29,768 nt of DNA from Flavobacteriaceae bacterium UBA3179 (lineage in GTDB: Bacteria > Bacteroidota > Bacteroidia > Flavobacteriales > Flavobacteriaceae), in contig DEXR01000022.1 of assembly GCA_002364245.1 (NCBI GenBank), forward strand, positions 116,005-145,772, given 5' to 3'. Of this stretch, positions 1 to 8,131 are shown piece by piece. A model generated the notes under the pieces. It saw only the letters and a list, made by a program, of their open reading frames with translations, did not search any database and was not told the DNA's origin. The stretch's first letter is position 1, and each line of letters opens with the position of its first letter. A program made the position numbers and the translations under genes.

Positions 1-962
1 CCATTTTACAAGAAAACAAAGATCGATTTGTAATATTTCCTATTCAACACCACGACATTTGGGATTGGTATAAAAAAAGTGAAGCGAGTTTTTGGACTGC
101 GGAAGAAATAGATTTGCATCAGGATCTTAGTGATTGGAATGACAAACTAAATAAGGATGAGAAATATTTCATAAAACACATTCTTGCGTTTTTTGCTGCT
201 TCTGATGGTATTGTAAATGAAAATTTAGCTGAAAACTTTGTTAATGAAGTTCAGTATTCCGAAGCAAAATTTTTCTATGGTTTCCAGATCATGATGGAAA
301 ATATTCATAGTGAAACCTATTCGTTGCTTATTGATACCTACGTTAAAAATGAAGAGGAAAAAGACAAGCTTTTTAATGCGATAGAGAACTTTCCAGCCAT
401 TAAAAAGAAAGCAGATTGGGCCTTAAAGTGGATCGAGTCAGATTCATTTGCAGAGCGCCTTATCGCTTTTGCCGCTGTTGAAGGGATTTTCTTTTCAGGG
501 GCATTCTGTTCAATTTTCTGGTTAAAAAAACGTGGTTTAATGCCAGGTTTAACCTTTTCTAACGAATTAATTTCCCGTGATGAAGGCGTGCACTGCGATT
601 TTGCCGTTCATCTTCACAATCACCATTTAGTAAATAAAGTGCCAAAAGAGCGCATTCGCGAAATACTTGTAGATGCGTTAAATATAGAGCGTGAATTTAT
701 TACCGAATCCCTTCCCGCAAGTTTAATTGGTATGAATTCAAAACTAATGACGCAATATCTTGAATTCGTAACAGACCGTCTATTGGTTGAACTTGATTGC
801 GAAAAAGAATATAACGCCACCAATCCATTCGACTTTATGGATATGATATCCCTACAAGGAAAGACAAATTTCTTCGAAAAACGTGTTTCTGAATATCAAA
901 AAGCAGGCGTTACCAATAAAGACAAAGAATCTAACAAAATCAGCTTTGACGCAGATTTTTAA
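1..962 (+). CDS. nrdB: Ribonucleoside-diphosphate reductase beta subunit (class Ia R2), 5' partial
   Basis: Small subunit of aerobic ribonucleotide reductase; it holds the di-iron/tyrosyl radical cofactor used by NrdA to make dNDPs. The reading frame is open from base 3, so 319 residues are visible and only a few N-terminal ones are missing. Metal ligands can be read: Asp in [10 protein letters not shown], Glu and His in MENIHSE, Glu in AAVEGIFF, Glu and His in [10 protein letters not shown]. The radical Tyr follows in [12 protein letters not shown]. The C-terminal tail ending SFDADF is the peptide that docks into the large subunit. The first in-frame start inside the window (TTG at 114) is internal, because conserved R2 sequence precedes it. 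nrdA lies 127 bases downstream on the same strand, with a terminator-like hairpin between them. Confidence 0.97.
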   Translation, partial: ILQENKDRFVIFPIQHHDIWDWYKKSEASFWTAEEIDLHQDLSDWNDKLNKDEKYFIKHILAFFAASDGIVNENLAENFVNEVQYSEAKFFYGFQIMMENIHSETYSLLIDTYVKNEEEKDKLFNAIENFPAIKKKADWALKWIESDSFAERLIAFAAVEGIFFSGAFCSIFWLKKRGLMPGLTFSNELISRDEGVHCDFAVHLHNHHLVNKVPKERIREILVDALNIEREFITESLPASLIGMNSKLMTQYLEFVTDRLLVELDCEKEYNATNPFDFMDMISLQGKTNFFEKRVSEYQKAGVTNKDKESNKISFDADF

Positions 963-967
963 CAAAT

Positions 968-1005
968 AAAAGTTTCCGCTTTCTCCCCAAGGGGCGGGCT
1001 TTTTT
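968..1005 (+). terminator. Terminator-like hairpin after nrdB
   Basis: An interrupted stem (AAAAG, CCGC pairing with GCGG, CTTTT) is followed by a run of six T. The loop side also contains the self-complementary core CCCCAAGGGG (985-994). It begins 6 bases past the nrdB stop and may be partial, because nrdA follows on the same strand. Confidence 0.6.
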
Positions 1006-1089
1006 ATAATTAACTGATAATGTGCAGGGTAATTTCTGCGCACAAAGAAAGTAGTCAACTATATCGCTAACCTCAATAAATAAAGAAGT

Positions 1090-3522
1090 ATGAATGTAAT
1101 TAAAAGAGACGGCCGCAGAGAACCCATCATGTTCGATAAGATTACCGCCCGCGTACGAAAACTATGCTACGGTTTAAATGAATTGGTAGATCCCGTAAAA
1201 GTTGCCATGCGTGTAATCGAAGGATTGTATGACGGTGTAACCACTAGTGAATTAGATAATTTAGCTGCTGAAATTGCTGCGACAATGACTACTTCGCACC
1301 CGGATTATGCACGATTGGCGGCTCGGATTTCGGTCTCTAACTTACATAAAAACACAAAGAAAACTTTTTCTGAAGTAATGACCGATTTGTACGAATATGT
1401 GAACCCACGTACAGGTAAAGCAGCACCATTACTTAGTGATGAAGTGTATAAAGTAATTATGGATAATGCCGAAGAGTTAGACTCTACCATTATCTACAAC
1501 CGCGACTTTGGATATGACTATTTCGGTTTTAAAACGTTGGAACGTTCCTACTTGCTAAAATTAAACGGTCAAATAGTAGAGCGTCCACAACATATGTTAA
1601 TGCGTGTTTCTATTGGAATTCATTTAGAAGATTTAGCTTCAGCAAAAGAAACGTATGAGCTTATGTCTAAAAAGTTCTTTACGCACGCAACACCAACCTT
1701 ATTTAACAGTGGTACGCCAAAACCACAAATGTCTTCCTGTTTCTTGTTGACTATGCAAGACGATAGTATTGACGGGATTTACGATACGTTAAAGCAAACG
1801 GCAAAAATTTCACAATCTGCTGGGGGTATTGGTTTGTCTATCCATAATGTGAGAGCGACTGGTTCATACATTGCAGGAACCAATGGAACATCAAACGGTA
1901 TTGTACCGATGCTACGGGTGTATAACGATACGGCTCGGTACGTAGATCAAGGTGGCGGGAAACGTAAAGGTTCTTTTGCTATTTACGTAGAACCTTGGCA
2001 TGCCGATATTTTCGATTTCCTTGACTTAAAGAAGAACCACGGTAAAGAAGAAATGCGCGCCCGCGATTTGTTTTACGCGATGTGGATACCAGATTTGTTT
2101 ATGAAACGTGTTCAGGAAGATGGAGAGTGGACCTTAATGTGTCCAAACGAATGTCCAGGTCTGTTTGACTGTTACGGGGAAGAGTTTGAAGCGTTATATG
2201 CTAAATATGAAGCTGAAAATAAAGGAAGGAAAACCATTAAAGCCCGCGAGCTTTGGGAAAAAATAATGGAATCTCAAATTGAAACGGGAACACCTTACAT
2301 GCTGTATAAAGATGCAGCTAACCGAAAAAGCAATCAGCAAAACCTCGGCACAATTCGTAGTTCAAATCTTTGTACCGAAATTATGGAGTACACCTCACCG
2401 GACGAGGTTGCTGTTTGTAATTTAGCGTCTATCGCATTACCTATGTTTGTGAAAAAAGGCGAATTTGATCACAAAGAATTATTCCGTGTAACAAAACGGG
2501 TAACAAAAAACTTAAACCGAGTAATTGATAGAAATTACTATCCAGTAAAAGAAGCTAAAAACTCAAATTTCCGTCACCGTCCGGTTGGATTGGGTATTCA
2601 GGGATTGGCAGATGCGTTTATTATGCTACGTATGCCCTTCACCAGCGATGAAGCTAAAAAATTGAACCAAGAAATCTTCGAAACACTTTATTTTGCAGCT
2701 GTAACGGCTTCTATGGAAGAAGCAAAAGAAGATGGGCCTTACCAAAGCTATAAAGGGTCTCCTATTTCCGAAGGGAAATTTCAGCATAACCTTTGGGGTA
2801 TAAAAGATGAAGAGTTAAGCGGCCGTTGGGATTGGGGAAAACTACGTAAGCAAGTTAAAAAGAACGGCGTTCGTAACTCTTTATTAGTTGCGCCTATGCC
2901 AACTGCTTCAACCTCTCAAATTCTTGGAAATAATGAAGCTTTTGAGCCATATACGTCAAATATCTATACGCGTCGTGTCCTCTCGGGTGAGTTTATCGTA
3001 GTGAATAAGCATTTATTGGAAGACCTAGTCGAATTAGGCCTGTGGAATGACGATGTAAAAGAAGAAATTATGCGTGCCAATGGTTCTATTCAAGGAGTGG
3101 ATATTATTCCACAAGACTTGAAGGAACTATATAAAACCGTTTGGGAATTGAGTATGAAAGATATTATCGATATGTCGCGCCACAGAGGGTATTTTATCGA
3201 TCAGTCACAGTCGCTTAACCTGTTTATGGAAAATGCAAACTATGCAAAACTTACTTCGATGCATTTCTACGCATGGAAAAACGGACTTAAAACAGGAATG
3301 TACTACTTACGTACCAAGAGTGCGGTAGATGCCATTAAATTTACGCTGAAGAAAGAAGTAAAGAAAGAACCAGTAAAAGAAACTGCCGAAGTTGCCGAAA
3401 CAGAAGTAGATGCAACCTCTGCTGTTACCAATAAACCACTATCGCCAAAAGAGTTGCGTGATATGCTTGCCAAATCGCGTACAGCAGAAGAAGATGACGA
3501 CTGTTTGATGTGTGGATCTTAA
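1090..3522 (+). CDS. nrdA: Ribonucleoside-diphosphate reductase alpha subunit (class Ia R1)
   Basis: Catalytic large subunit that reduces ribonucleoside diphosphates using the radical from NrdB. Its 810 residues contain an N-terminal ATP-cone (about 1-90), which carries the allosteric activity site, then the R1 barrel. Active-site residues are visible: Cys217 (QMSSC), Asn426, Cys428 and Glu430 in SNLCTEI, and Cys443 in AVCNLAS. These lie within one position of the numbering of the human enzyme, so this is the eukaryote-like class Ia form. The C-terminal swinging-arm cysteines are Cys805 and Cys808 (CLMCGS), after a low-complexity linker rich in Lys, Glu and Thr. The start is the ATG at 1090, giving the usual [10 protein letters not shown]. 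An imperfect inverted repeat lies upstream at 1021-1044. No NrdR box of the usual form is evident. Confidence 0.97.
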   Translation: MNVIKRDGRREPIMFDKITARVRKLCYGLNELVDPVKVAMRVIEGLYDGVTTSELDNLAAEIAATMTTSHPDYARLAARISVSNLHKNTKKTFSEVMTDLYEYVNPRTGKAAPLLSDEVYKVIMDNAEELDSTIIYNRDFGYDYFGFKTLERSYLLKLNGQIVERPQHMLMRVSIGIHLEDLASAKETYELMSKKFFTHATPTLFNSGTPKPQMSSCFLLTMQDDSIDGIYDTLKQTAKISQSAGGIGLSIHNVRATGSYIAGTNGTSNGIVPMLRVYNDTARYVDQGGGKRKGSFAIYVEPWHADIFDFLDLKKNHGKEEMRARDLFYAMWIPDLFMKRVQEDGEWTLMCPNECPGLFDCYGEEFEALYAKYEAENKGRKTIKARELWEKIMESQIETGTPYMLYKDAANRKSNQQNLGTIRSSNLCTEIMEYTSPDEVAVCNLASIALPMFVKKGEFDHKELFRVTKRVTKNLNRVIDRNYYPVKEAKNSNFRHRPVGLGIQGLADAFIMLRMPFTSDEAKKLNQEIFETLYFAAVTASMEEAKEDGPYQSYKGSPISEGKFQHNLWGIKDEELSGRWDWGKLRKQVKKNGVRNSLLVAPMPTASTSQILGNNEAFEPYTSNIYTRRVLSGEFIVVNKHLLEDLVELGLWNDDVKEEIMRANGSIQGVDIIPQDLKELYKTVWELSMKDIIDMSRHRGYFIDQSQSLNLFMENANYAKLTSMHFYAWKNGLKTGMYYLRTKSAVDAIKFTLKKEVKKEPVKETAEVAETEVDATSAVTNKPLSPKELRDMLAKSRTAEEDDDCLMCGS

Positions 3523-3541
3523 TTTTTTGTGTTAATTGTAG

Positions 3542-3576
3542 AAAAAAAGGAGTACAGATTTTGTGCTCCTTTTTTA
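3542..3576. terminator. Bidirectional terminator between nrdA and recX
   Basis: A 14-pair stem (3543-3556 with 3562-3575, one G-U pair) has a 5-base loop and A/T runs on both sides. It therefore works as an intrinsic terminator for nrdA on plus and recX on minus. It ends just before the recX stop codon. Confidence 0.85.
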
Positions 3577-4050
3577 TTACGTCAATTCTCGTACTTTTTC
3601 ATATACTAGATTGCTTTCCCAGCCTCTGTAGAATAAGTAGTCGGCTAGTTTTTTTCTTTTTTTCTGAAGATTGCTTTCACCGTCTAATTGTTTCACTCGT
3701 TTTTCTGCAAGTTCGTGGAAGGTTTTGTAGTATTCTGCTTCTGAAATTTCTTGCAATGCCTTCTTTATGTTGTATGCTGAAATATTCCGAAATTTTAATT
3801 CACGGATAATACGCTGTTTGCCCCATTTTTTAGATTTAAATTTTCCTCGGGCAAATGCTTGAGAAAAACGGGTCTCATTTAAAAAATCGTGCTGTAATAA
3901 ATGATGAATAATATGATTAACTGCATCAGGAATCATGCGCATTTCCTTGAGCTTTTGTTCAACTTCTTTATGGCAACGCTCTTGATAGGCGCAGTAGCCT
4001 TCAAGTTTTCGTGTTGCCTCTTCAACAGTGTATGTTTTTACAGTATTCAC
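3577..4050 (-). CDS. recX: Regulatory protein RecX
   Basis: RecX binds RecA filaments and limits recombinase and SOS activity in the cytoplasm. The 157 residues are of normal family length and nearly all helical, with the three-helix repeat pattern. Family features are YTVEEATRKLEGYCAYQERC near the N terminus, then HDFLNETRFSQAFARGK and KWGKQRIIRELK in the middle. The best start is a GTG at 4050, giving MNTVKTYTVEEA; no upstream ATG exists in frame. It converges with nrdA and shares its terminator. recA is not in this window. Confidence 0.93.
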   Translation of the reverse strand: MNTVKTYTVEEATRKLEGYCAYQERCHKEVEQKLKEMRMIPDAVNHIIHHLLQHDFLNETRFSQAFARGKFKSKKWGKQRIIRELKFRNISAYNIKKALQEISEAEYYKTFHELAEKRVKQLDGESNLQKKRKKLADYLFYRGWESNLVYEKVRELT

Positions 4051-4111
4051 AAGTGAAAAATAAGGATAGTTTTTCAGAAAAAAGAAATAAGGATGGATTT
4101 AAAATTAGGGC

Positions 4112-4145
4112 AAAAAAAAACCCTCTCAAATTGAAAGGGTTTTTT
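4112..4145 (-). terminator. Intrinsic terminator of rng
   Basis: The stem CCCT/AGGG is extended by six A-T pairs and an inner TCAA/TTGA pairing, with a T run on the minus-strand 3' side. It starts 8 bases beyond the rng stop codon. The symmetric A/T runs could also stop stray plus-strand transcripts. Confidence 0.82.
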
Positions 4146-4153
4146 AATTGGAT

Positions 4154-5695
4154 TTATTTAATCATTTCTCCGTCTTTATCGTAAAAATGATATTCCAGAT
4201 ACGTGTAAGCATCTCTTGGTTGAATTTTTACCCATTTTTTGTGCTCCATAAACCATTTGGTTCGCACAGATGGAAAGCCTTTTATTAAGAAGGCTGCTAT
4301 AAAAGGATGTGTGTTTAAAGTTATCTTTTTATAGTTTTTGTTGAAGAGCTTTTTAAGGTCTTCGGTAATTTTATTTACGACTACTATAGGTGCTTCAATC
4401 TCACCATTTTCACCACCGGGCGCATCTTCGCGCGTTTTAATGTTCATCTCTGGACGAACACGTTGGCGGGTAATCTGGATCAATCCAAACTTGCTTGGGG
4501 GCAGTATTTTATGCTTTGCTCTATCTGTTTTCATTTCATCACGAAGATGATTGTAGAGCTTTTTGCGATTGCCGGCATTTCCCATATCTATGAAATCTAC
4601 CACAATAATACCTCCCATATCCCGTAGGCGTAGTTGTCTGGCCACTTCGGTTGCTGCTATTAAATTTACTTCTAGCGCAGTGTCTTCTTGGTTTTTCGAT
4701 TTGTTACTACGGTTACCACTGTTCACATCTATTACGTGCATGGCTTCCGTATGCTCTATAACCAAATAGGTTCCTCTGCTACTGGAAACAGTCTTTCCAA
4801 AGGACGTTTTTATTTGACGCTCAATACCAAATTTTTCATACATTGGTACTTTCGAGTCGTATAACTTGACAATATTCTCTTTGTCAGGTGCAATTTGCTG
4901 CACATAATCTTTTATTTGCAAGTAAAGGGTTTCATCATCAATATGTATGGCCGAAAAATCGTCGTTAAATACATCTCGAATAATTGAAGCGCCTCGGTTT
5001 AACTCGCTTAGCACCTTGCTGGGGTGGTGCGCTCCCCGTAGCTTTTTACACATCGCTGTCCAGCGATCCATGAGATTTTGTAAATCTCCATCCAGTTCTG
5101 CTACTTTTTTGCCTTCTGCTACAGTACGTATAATTACGCCAAATCCTTTGGGTTTTATACTGGTTACAAGGCGTTTTAGCCTTTCTTTTTCGTCTTTGCT
5201 CTCTATTTTTTGAGAAATAGAAACACGGTCTGAAAAAGGTACCAATACTATATACCGGCCTGCAATGGAAAGCTCTGAGCTTATCCGCGGACCTTTTGTG
5301 GATATAGGTTCTTTTACAATTTGTACCAGAATAGATTGATTGGACTTTAAGGCACTGTTAATGCCTCCGTTCTTATCAATCTCTTTTTCAAAAGGGAAAT
5401 TCTTTAAAGAATAGTCTTTAAGTTTACCTGTGCTTACACGTTTTACGAATTTTAAAAGAGAAGTGACTTTAGGTCCCAGGTCGTGATAATGCAAAAATGC
5501 ATCTTTTTCGTAGCCTACGTTAACGAAAGCTGCGTTAAGACCAGGAACTGTTTTCCGTATTTTGGCGATAAACACATCACCTACCGAAAACTTGTTGTCT
5601 TCTTCTTCCTTATGTAATTCTAATAGTTTTCCATCTTTTAAAAGGGCAAAATCAACTTCTTGTGAACTGGATCTAATAAATAATTCGTAGCTCAC
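4154..5695 (-). CDS. rng: Ribonuclease E/G family endoribonuclease
   Basis: Endoribonuclease of the RNase E/G family, acting in RNA processing and turnover. The 513 residues hold only the catalytic part: an S1-like RNA-binding domain (about 35-130), then the 5' sensor/RNase H-like and DNase I-like regions. Metal-binding aspartates are visible at Asp323 (VIDVNSG) and Asp367 (VVDFIDM). No long C-terminal scaffold follows, so it is closer to RNase G than to E. The CPxC zinc-link found in E. coli RNase E/G is absent; the only cysteine is Cys216. The start is GTG at 5695 (MSYELFIRSSS), with no better ATG nearby. It lies behind a 247-base leader with several hairpins (5711-5736, 5770-5794, 5873-5910), downstream of hup and a tiny basic-protein gene. 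Confidence 0.93.
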   Translation of the reverse strand: MSYELFIRSSSQEVDFALLKDGKLLELHKEEEDNKFSVGDVFIAKIRKTVPGLNAAFVNVGYEKDAFLHYHDLGPKVTSLLKFVKRVSTGKLKDYSLKNFPFEKEIDKNGGINSALKSNQSILVQIVKEPISTKGPRISSELSIAGRYIVLVPFSDRVSISQKIESKDEKERLKRLVTSIKPKGFGVIIRTVAEGKKVAELDGDLQNLMDRWTAMCKKLRGAHHPSKVLSELNRGASIIRDVFNDDFSAIHIDDETLYLQIKDYVQQIAPDKENIVKLYDSKVPMYEKFGIERQIKTSFGKTVSSSRGTYLVIEHTEAMHVIDVNSGNRSNKSKNQEDTALEVNLIAATEVARQLRLRDMGGIIVVDFIDMGNAGNRKKLYNHLRDEMKTDRAKHKILPPSKFGLIQITRQRVRPEMNIKTREDAPGGENGEIEAPIVVVNKITEDLKKLFNKNYKKITLNTHPFIAAFLIKGFPSVRTKWFMEHKKWVKIQPRDAYTYLEYHFYDKDGEMIK

Positions 5696-5710
5696 TTGTA
5701 ATTAATTTTT

Positions 5711-5736
5711 ATCCCGCCCCAAAGGGGTTCCGGGAT
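5711..5736 (-). promoter_or_regulatory. GC-rich hairpin directly in front of the rng start
   Basis: ATCCCG pairs with CGGGAT, and an inner CCCC with GGGG around an AAA loop; a 3-base bulge separates the two stems. In the rng mRNA this stable hairpin ends 15 bases before the GTG start, in otherwise AT-rich sequence. It has no T run, so control of translation or decay is more likely than termination. This role is inferred. Confidence 0.5.
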
Positions 5737-5769
5737 GGATTAAACAATATTTTATCACAGGTTTTTTGT

Positions 5770-5794
5770 ATTCTGAAATTAATATATTCAGAAT
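5770..5794. repeat. 8-bp inverted repeat in the rng leader
   Basis: ATTCTGAA (5770-5777) and TTCAGAAT (5787-5794) are perfect complements around a 9-base AT-only spacer. It could be a weak RNA hairpin or a DNA operator. Function unknown. Confidence 0.5.
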
Positions 5795-5872
5795 AACCCG
5801 TCGAAATTACTTGGTTTTAAGGTAAGCAAACCTTGTAATTTCATTTTCAAAGAACGTTTTAAATTTCTTTAC

Positions 5873-5910
5873 TTCATTTTGTTGCTCCAATTTTAGAGCA
5901 ACAAAATGAA
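5873..5910. repeat. 15-bp perfect inverted repeat in the hup-rng interval
   Basis: Arms 5873-5887 and 5896-5910 are perfectly complementary around an 8-base loop. Pairing can be extended imperfectly outward to CGTTTTAAA (5855) and TTTAAACG (5923). There is no adjoining T run, so it is not a classical terminator. It lies between the 30-codon gene and rng, inside the probable rng leader, where an RNase E/G enzyme could cut or bind. Confidence 0.65.
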
Positions 5911-5924
5911 AGGTCTTTAAACGA

Positions 5925-5950
5925 AAAAAGTAGTTTAGAAACTACTTTTT
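5925..5950 (-). terminator. AT-rich inverted repeat overlapping the stop codon of the 30-codon gene
   Basis: Arms 5925-5936 and 5939-5950 are 12-bp perfect complements with a 2-base centre, ending in a T run on the minus strand. The TAG stop (5942-5944) lies inside the stem. It fits a weak intrinsic terminator or 3'-end stabiliser separating hup and the small gene from rng. Confidence 0.5.
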
Positions 5951-6034
5951 CTTTTTGTGGCGATTAGCGCGTCTTCTTTTCTTACGCTTGTGTGTCGCTA
6001 CCTTATGTCTTTTTCTTTTTTTACCACTTGGCAT
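5942..6034 (-). CDS. 30-residue, highly basic protein, probable small ribosome- or RNA-associated protein
   Basis: The ATG at 6034 opens a 30-codon frame ending in TAG at 5942. The product begins MPSGKKRKRHKV and ends ANRHKKKK; about two thirds of its residues are Lys, Arg or His, and it has no acidic residue. From memory, near-identical 30-residue proteins are annotated as hypothetical across Bacteroidota at this locus. It lies 24 bases after hup and upstream of rng, in a nucleic-acid-handling context. The composition resembles tiny ribosomal proteins such as bTHX or bL36. A Bacteroidota-specific small ribosomal protein (bL38) has been reported for Flavobacterium johnsoniae, but I cannot say whether this is that family. 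Coding is well supported by the start, basic composition and spacing; the role is inferred. Confidence 0.8.
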   Translation of the reverse strand: MPSGKKRKRHKVATHKRKKRRRANRHKKKK

Positions 6035-6058
6035 ATTAAGCTTGTTTTTGTGTTATTA

Positions 6059-6349
6059 TTATTTTACTTCCACATTGGTTTTTACACCTTCTACAAATAC
6101 TTTTGCTGGTTTAAAAGCGGGAATGTTGTGTGCGGGAATCTTGATTGTTGTGTTTTTAGAGATGTTTCTACCTGTTTTTTCAGCTCTTTTCTTAATGATA
6201 AAACTTCCAAAACCTCTTAGATATACATTGTCGCCACCTTCAAGGGTGTTTTTAACTTCACTCATAAAAGTTTCAATCACTGCCTGTACGTCAGCTTTTT
6301 CCATTCCTTCTTTTTCTGAGATTTTCGCTACAATATCTGCTTTCGTCAT
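6059..6349 (-). CDS. hup: HU/IHF-family histone-like DNA-binding protein
   Basis: Small dimeric nucleoid protein that bends DNA. At 96 residues it is typical of HU/IHF. The N-terminal helices (MTKADIVAKISEKEGMEKAD) are followed by the beta-arm region with RGFGSFIIKKRAEKTGRN and the tip IPAHNIPAFKPAK. The helix-turn sequence and the GFGSF motif are clearly those of the family; the assignment between HU and IHF is open. It has a strong promoter of the Bacteroidota type just upstream (6390-6422). A 30-codon basic protein follows 24 bases downstream and rng after that, so the three may share transcription. Confidence 0.95.
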   Translation of the reverse strand: MTKADIVAKISEKEGMEKADVQAVIETFMSEVKNTLEGGDNVYLRGFGSFIIKKRAEKTGRNISKNTTIKIPAHNIPAFKPAKVFVEGVKTNVEVK

Positions 6350-6389
6350 TATTATAAATTTTTATTTAGGTTTATTTTTTTCAAGAGGG

Positions 6390-6422
6390 CAAATATAACA
6401 ATTTTAAAATCAAATACTCAAA
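6390..6422 (-). promoter_or_regulatory. Promoter of hup
   Basis: Read on the minus strand: TTTG (6422-6419), a 21-base spacer, then TATATTTG (6397-6390). This matches the Bacteroidota sigma-A pattern at both boxes. Predicted transcription start is about 6383-6386, giving a leader of roughly 35 bases. Confidence 0.75.
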
Positions 6423-6455
6423 CCTTAATTGGTTAAAATATAAACAGATATACCC

Positions 6456-6463
6456 TATTTTTG
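6456..6463 (+). promoter_or_regulatory. -7 box of the mutY promoter
   Basis: TATTTTTG fits TAnnTTTG exactly and ends 4 bases before the mutY ATG. A TTG lies 24 bases upstream, slightly far. The predicted start falls at or next to the A of the ATG, implying a leaderless message. Confidence 0.55.
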
Positions 6464-6467
6464 CTAG

Positions 6468-7535
6468 ATGCTGGAAAATACAACTTTTTTTCGTAACAAA
6501 CTAATATCGTGGTACTTAGAAAACAAGCGAGAATTACCTTGGCGAGAAACTAATGATCCATACTACGTTTGGCTGAGTGAAATTATCCTTCAACAAACTA
6601 GAGTTGCACAAGGATTACCCTATTATTTAGCTTTTGTTGAAGCGTTTCCTACAGTTTTTGACCTCGCTAAAGCACCACAGGAAAAAGTGTTGAAATTGTG
6701 GCAGGGACTAGGGTATTATTCCCGTGCTAGAAATCTACATACATCTGCACAATATGTATCAGAACACTTAAATGGAAGCTTTCCTGCAAACTACAAGGGT
6801 CTTTTAAAGTTAAAAGGAGTAGGGGATTATACCGCTAGTGCTATTGCGTCTATTTGTTTTAATGATCCTGAAGCGGTGGTAGATGGTAATGTATATCGGG
6901 TTTTAGCTCGTGTTTTTGGAATCGCTACACCTATTAATAGTACTGCCGGAAAAAAAGAGTTTAAAAAATTGGCGCAGCAGTTGATTGATACAGAACAGCC
7001 GGGAACCTATAATCAAGCTCTTATGGAGTTTGGTGCTAGGTATTGCGTGCCTCAAAATCCACAATGTGAAACTTGTATATTTAATGAGCGTTGCAAAGCT
7101 TATAAAAAAGATTTGGTCTCTACATTACCGGTAAAGCTAAAAAAGAGTAAGGTAAGAAAACGCTACTTTAATTATATGGTATTACTTTCTGAAAACGGTG
7201 AAACTTTACTTAATCAACGAACCGCGAAAGGAATATGGCGACAGTTATATGAGTTCCCTCTAATAGAAAGTGATAAAGAGATTTCAGAAAAAGAATTGGT
7301 AACATTAGAATCCTTTCAAAGTTTTTCTGAAAAAATAGAAATAAATTCTATTTCATTATATAATGAAACTTCAGTAGTACATAAATTATCACACCAACAC
7401 CTTTTTACACGTTTTTGGATTGTTGAAGTTTCAGAAATAAAACAAAAAACCATTCCTTTTTCAGAAATAGAGCAATATGCTGTACCGGTCTTGATTGAAA
7501 ATTTTATTTCAAACTTTTCGGTTTTTAAAAACTGA
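6468..7535 (+). CDS. mutY: A/G-specific adenine DNA glycosylase MutY
   Basis: Removes adenine mispaired with 8-oxoguanine in base-excision repair. In 355 residues: an HhH-GPD glycosylase domain with catalytic Glu38 (SEIILQQT), hairpin LKGVGDYTASAIAS (114-127) and catalytic Asp139 (VVDGNV). The [4Fe-4S] loop has Cys193, Cys200, Cys203 and Cys209 in the C-X6-C-X2-C-X5-C spacing. The C-terminal third (about 230-350) is the NUDIX-like 8-oxoG recognition domain. The start at 6468 is the first ATG and lies next to a promoter-like box, so leaderless translation is likely. It heads the mutY-ssb-gldE-gldD cluster. Confidence 0.96.
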   Translation: MLENTTFFRNKLISWYLENKRELPWRETNDPYYVWLSEIILQQTRVAQGLPYYLAFVEAFPTVFDLAKAPQEKVLKLWQGLGYYSRARNLHTSAQYVSEHLNGSFPANYKGLLKLKGVGDYTASAIASICFNDPEAVVDGNVYRVLARVFGIATPINSTAGKKEFKKLAQQLIDTEQPGTYNQALMEFGARYCVPQNPQCETCIFNERCKAYKKDLVSTLPVKLKKSKVRKRYFNYMVLLSENGETLLNQRTAKGIWRQLYEFPLIESDKEISEKELVTLESFQSFSEKIEINSISLYNETSVVHKLSHQHLFTRFWIVEVSEIKQKTIPFSEIEQYAVPVLIENFISNFSVFKN

Positions 7536-7562
7536 AAAATTCGCTATCTTTAAAACTATATA

Positions 7563-7570
7563 TACCTTTG
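7563..7570 (+). promoter_or_regulatory. -7 box of the ssb promoter
   Basis: TACCTTTG fits TAnnTTTG exactly, 18 bases before the ssb ATG, so the leader would be about 10-15 bases. No good TTG upstream box is visible at the expected distance. Confidence 0.55.
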
Positions 7571-7588
7571 TAAATTAATACAATAATT

Positions 7589-8080
7589 ATGAGTGGAACA
7601 TTAAATAAAGTGATGCTAATTGGGCACACGGGCGATGAAGTGAAAATGCATTATTTTGAAGGCGGTGGAAGCATTGGGCGGTTCCCTCTTGCAACCAATG
7701 AGACGTATACAAACCGTAATACTGGTGAGCGTGTTTCTAATACCGAATGGCATAACATTGTCGTGCGAAATAAAGGTGCTGAAATTTGCGAAAAATACCT
7801 TAAAAAAGGTGACAAGGTCTATATTGAAGGACGTATAAAAACCCGTAAGTGGCAAGATGATAGCGGGAACGATCGTTATAGTACCGAAATACAATGTACC
7901 GATTTTACGTTTTTAACCCCTAAAAACGAATCTGGTGATGGGTCTATGCCGCAGGGCAATTCGAGTAATTCAAATAACCGTAATTCGGGACAACAGCGTC
8001 AAGGTAATTCACAGCAGCCTCAACAATCTCAACAGCCTCAACAACCTATTGGCGAAGAGGATGATGATCTTCCTTTTTAA
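7589..8080 (+). CDS. ssb: Single-stranded DNA-binding protein SSB
   Basis: Coats single-stranded DNA during replication, repair and recombination. The 163 residues comprise an OB fold (about 1-112), with MSGTLNKVMLIGHTGDEVK at the start and GDKVYIEGRIKTRKW in the middle. A flexible linker rich in Asn, Ser and Gln follows (about 115-153, including repeated QQPQQ), then the acidic tip EEDDDLPF that recruits partner proteins. It lies 53 bases after mutY and has its own promoter box. gldE starts 51 bases downstream and is probably transcribed with it. Confidence 0.96.
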   Translation: MSGTLNKVMLIGHTGDEVKMHYFEGGGSIGRFPLATNETYTNRNTGERVSNTEWHNIVVRNKGAEICEKYLKKGDKVYIEGRIKTRKWQDDSGNDRYSTEIQCTDFTFLTPKNESGDGSMPQGNSSNSNNRNSGQQRQGNSQQPQQSQQPQQPIGEEDDDLPF

Positions 8081-8131
8081 AAAAATGGAGAGTAGGAGTA
8101 TAAGCTTTCAAGTTTAATCTAACATATAATT

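Noticed and set aside
1006-1089. NrdR box upstream of nrdA
   Set aside because: The inverted repeat at 1021-1044 does not resemble the A/T-centred NrdR consensus, and there is no second copy.
3510-3809. Open frame of 99 codons on plus at the end of nrdA
   Set aside because: It overlaps the nrdA end, a two-way terminator and recX on the other strand. The product is low-complexity Leu/Phe/Cys-rich with no family resemblance.
5955-6398. Open frame of 147 codons on plus opposite hup and the 30-codon gene
   Set aside because: It is antisense to two well-supported genes; its hydrophobic product is the mirror of Lys-rich codons.
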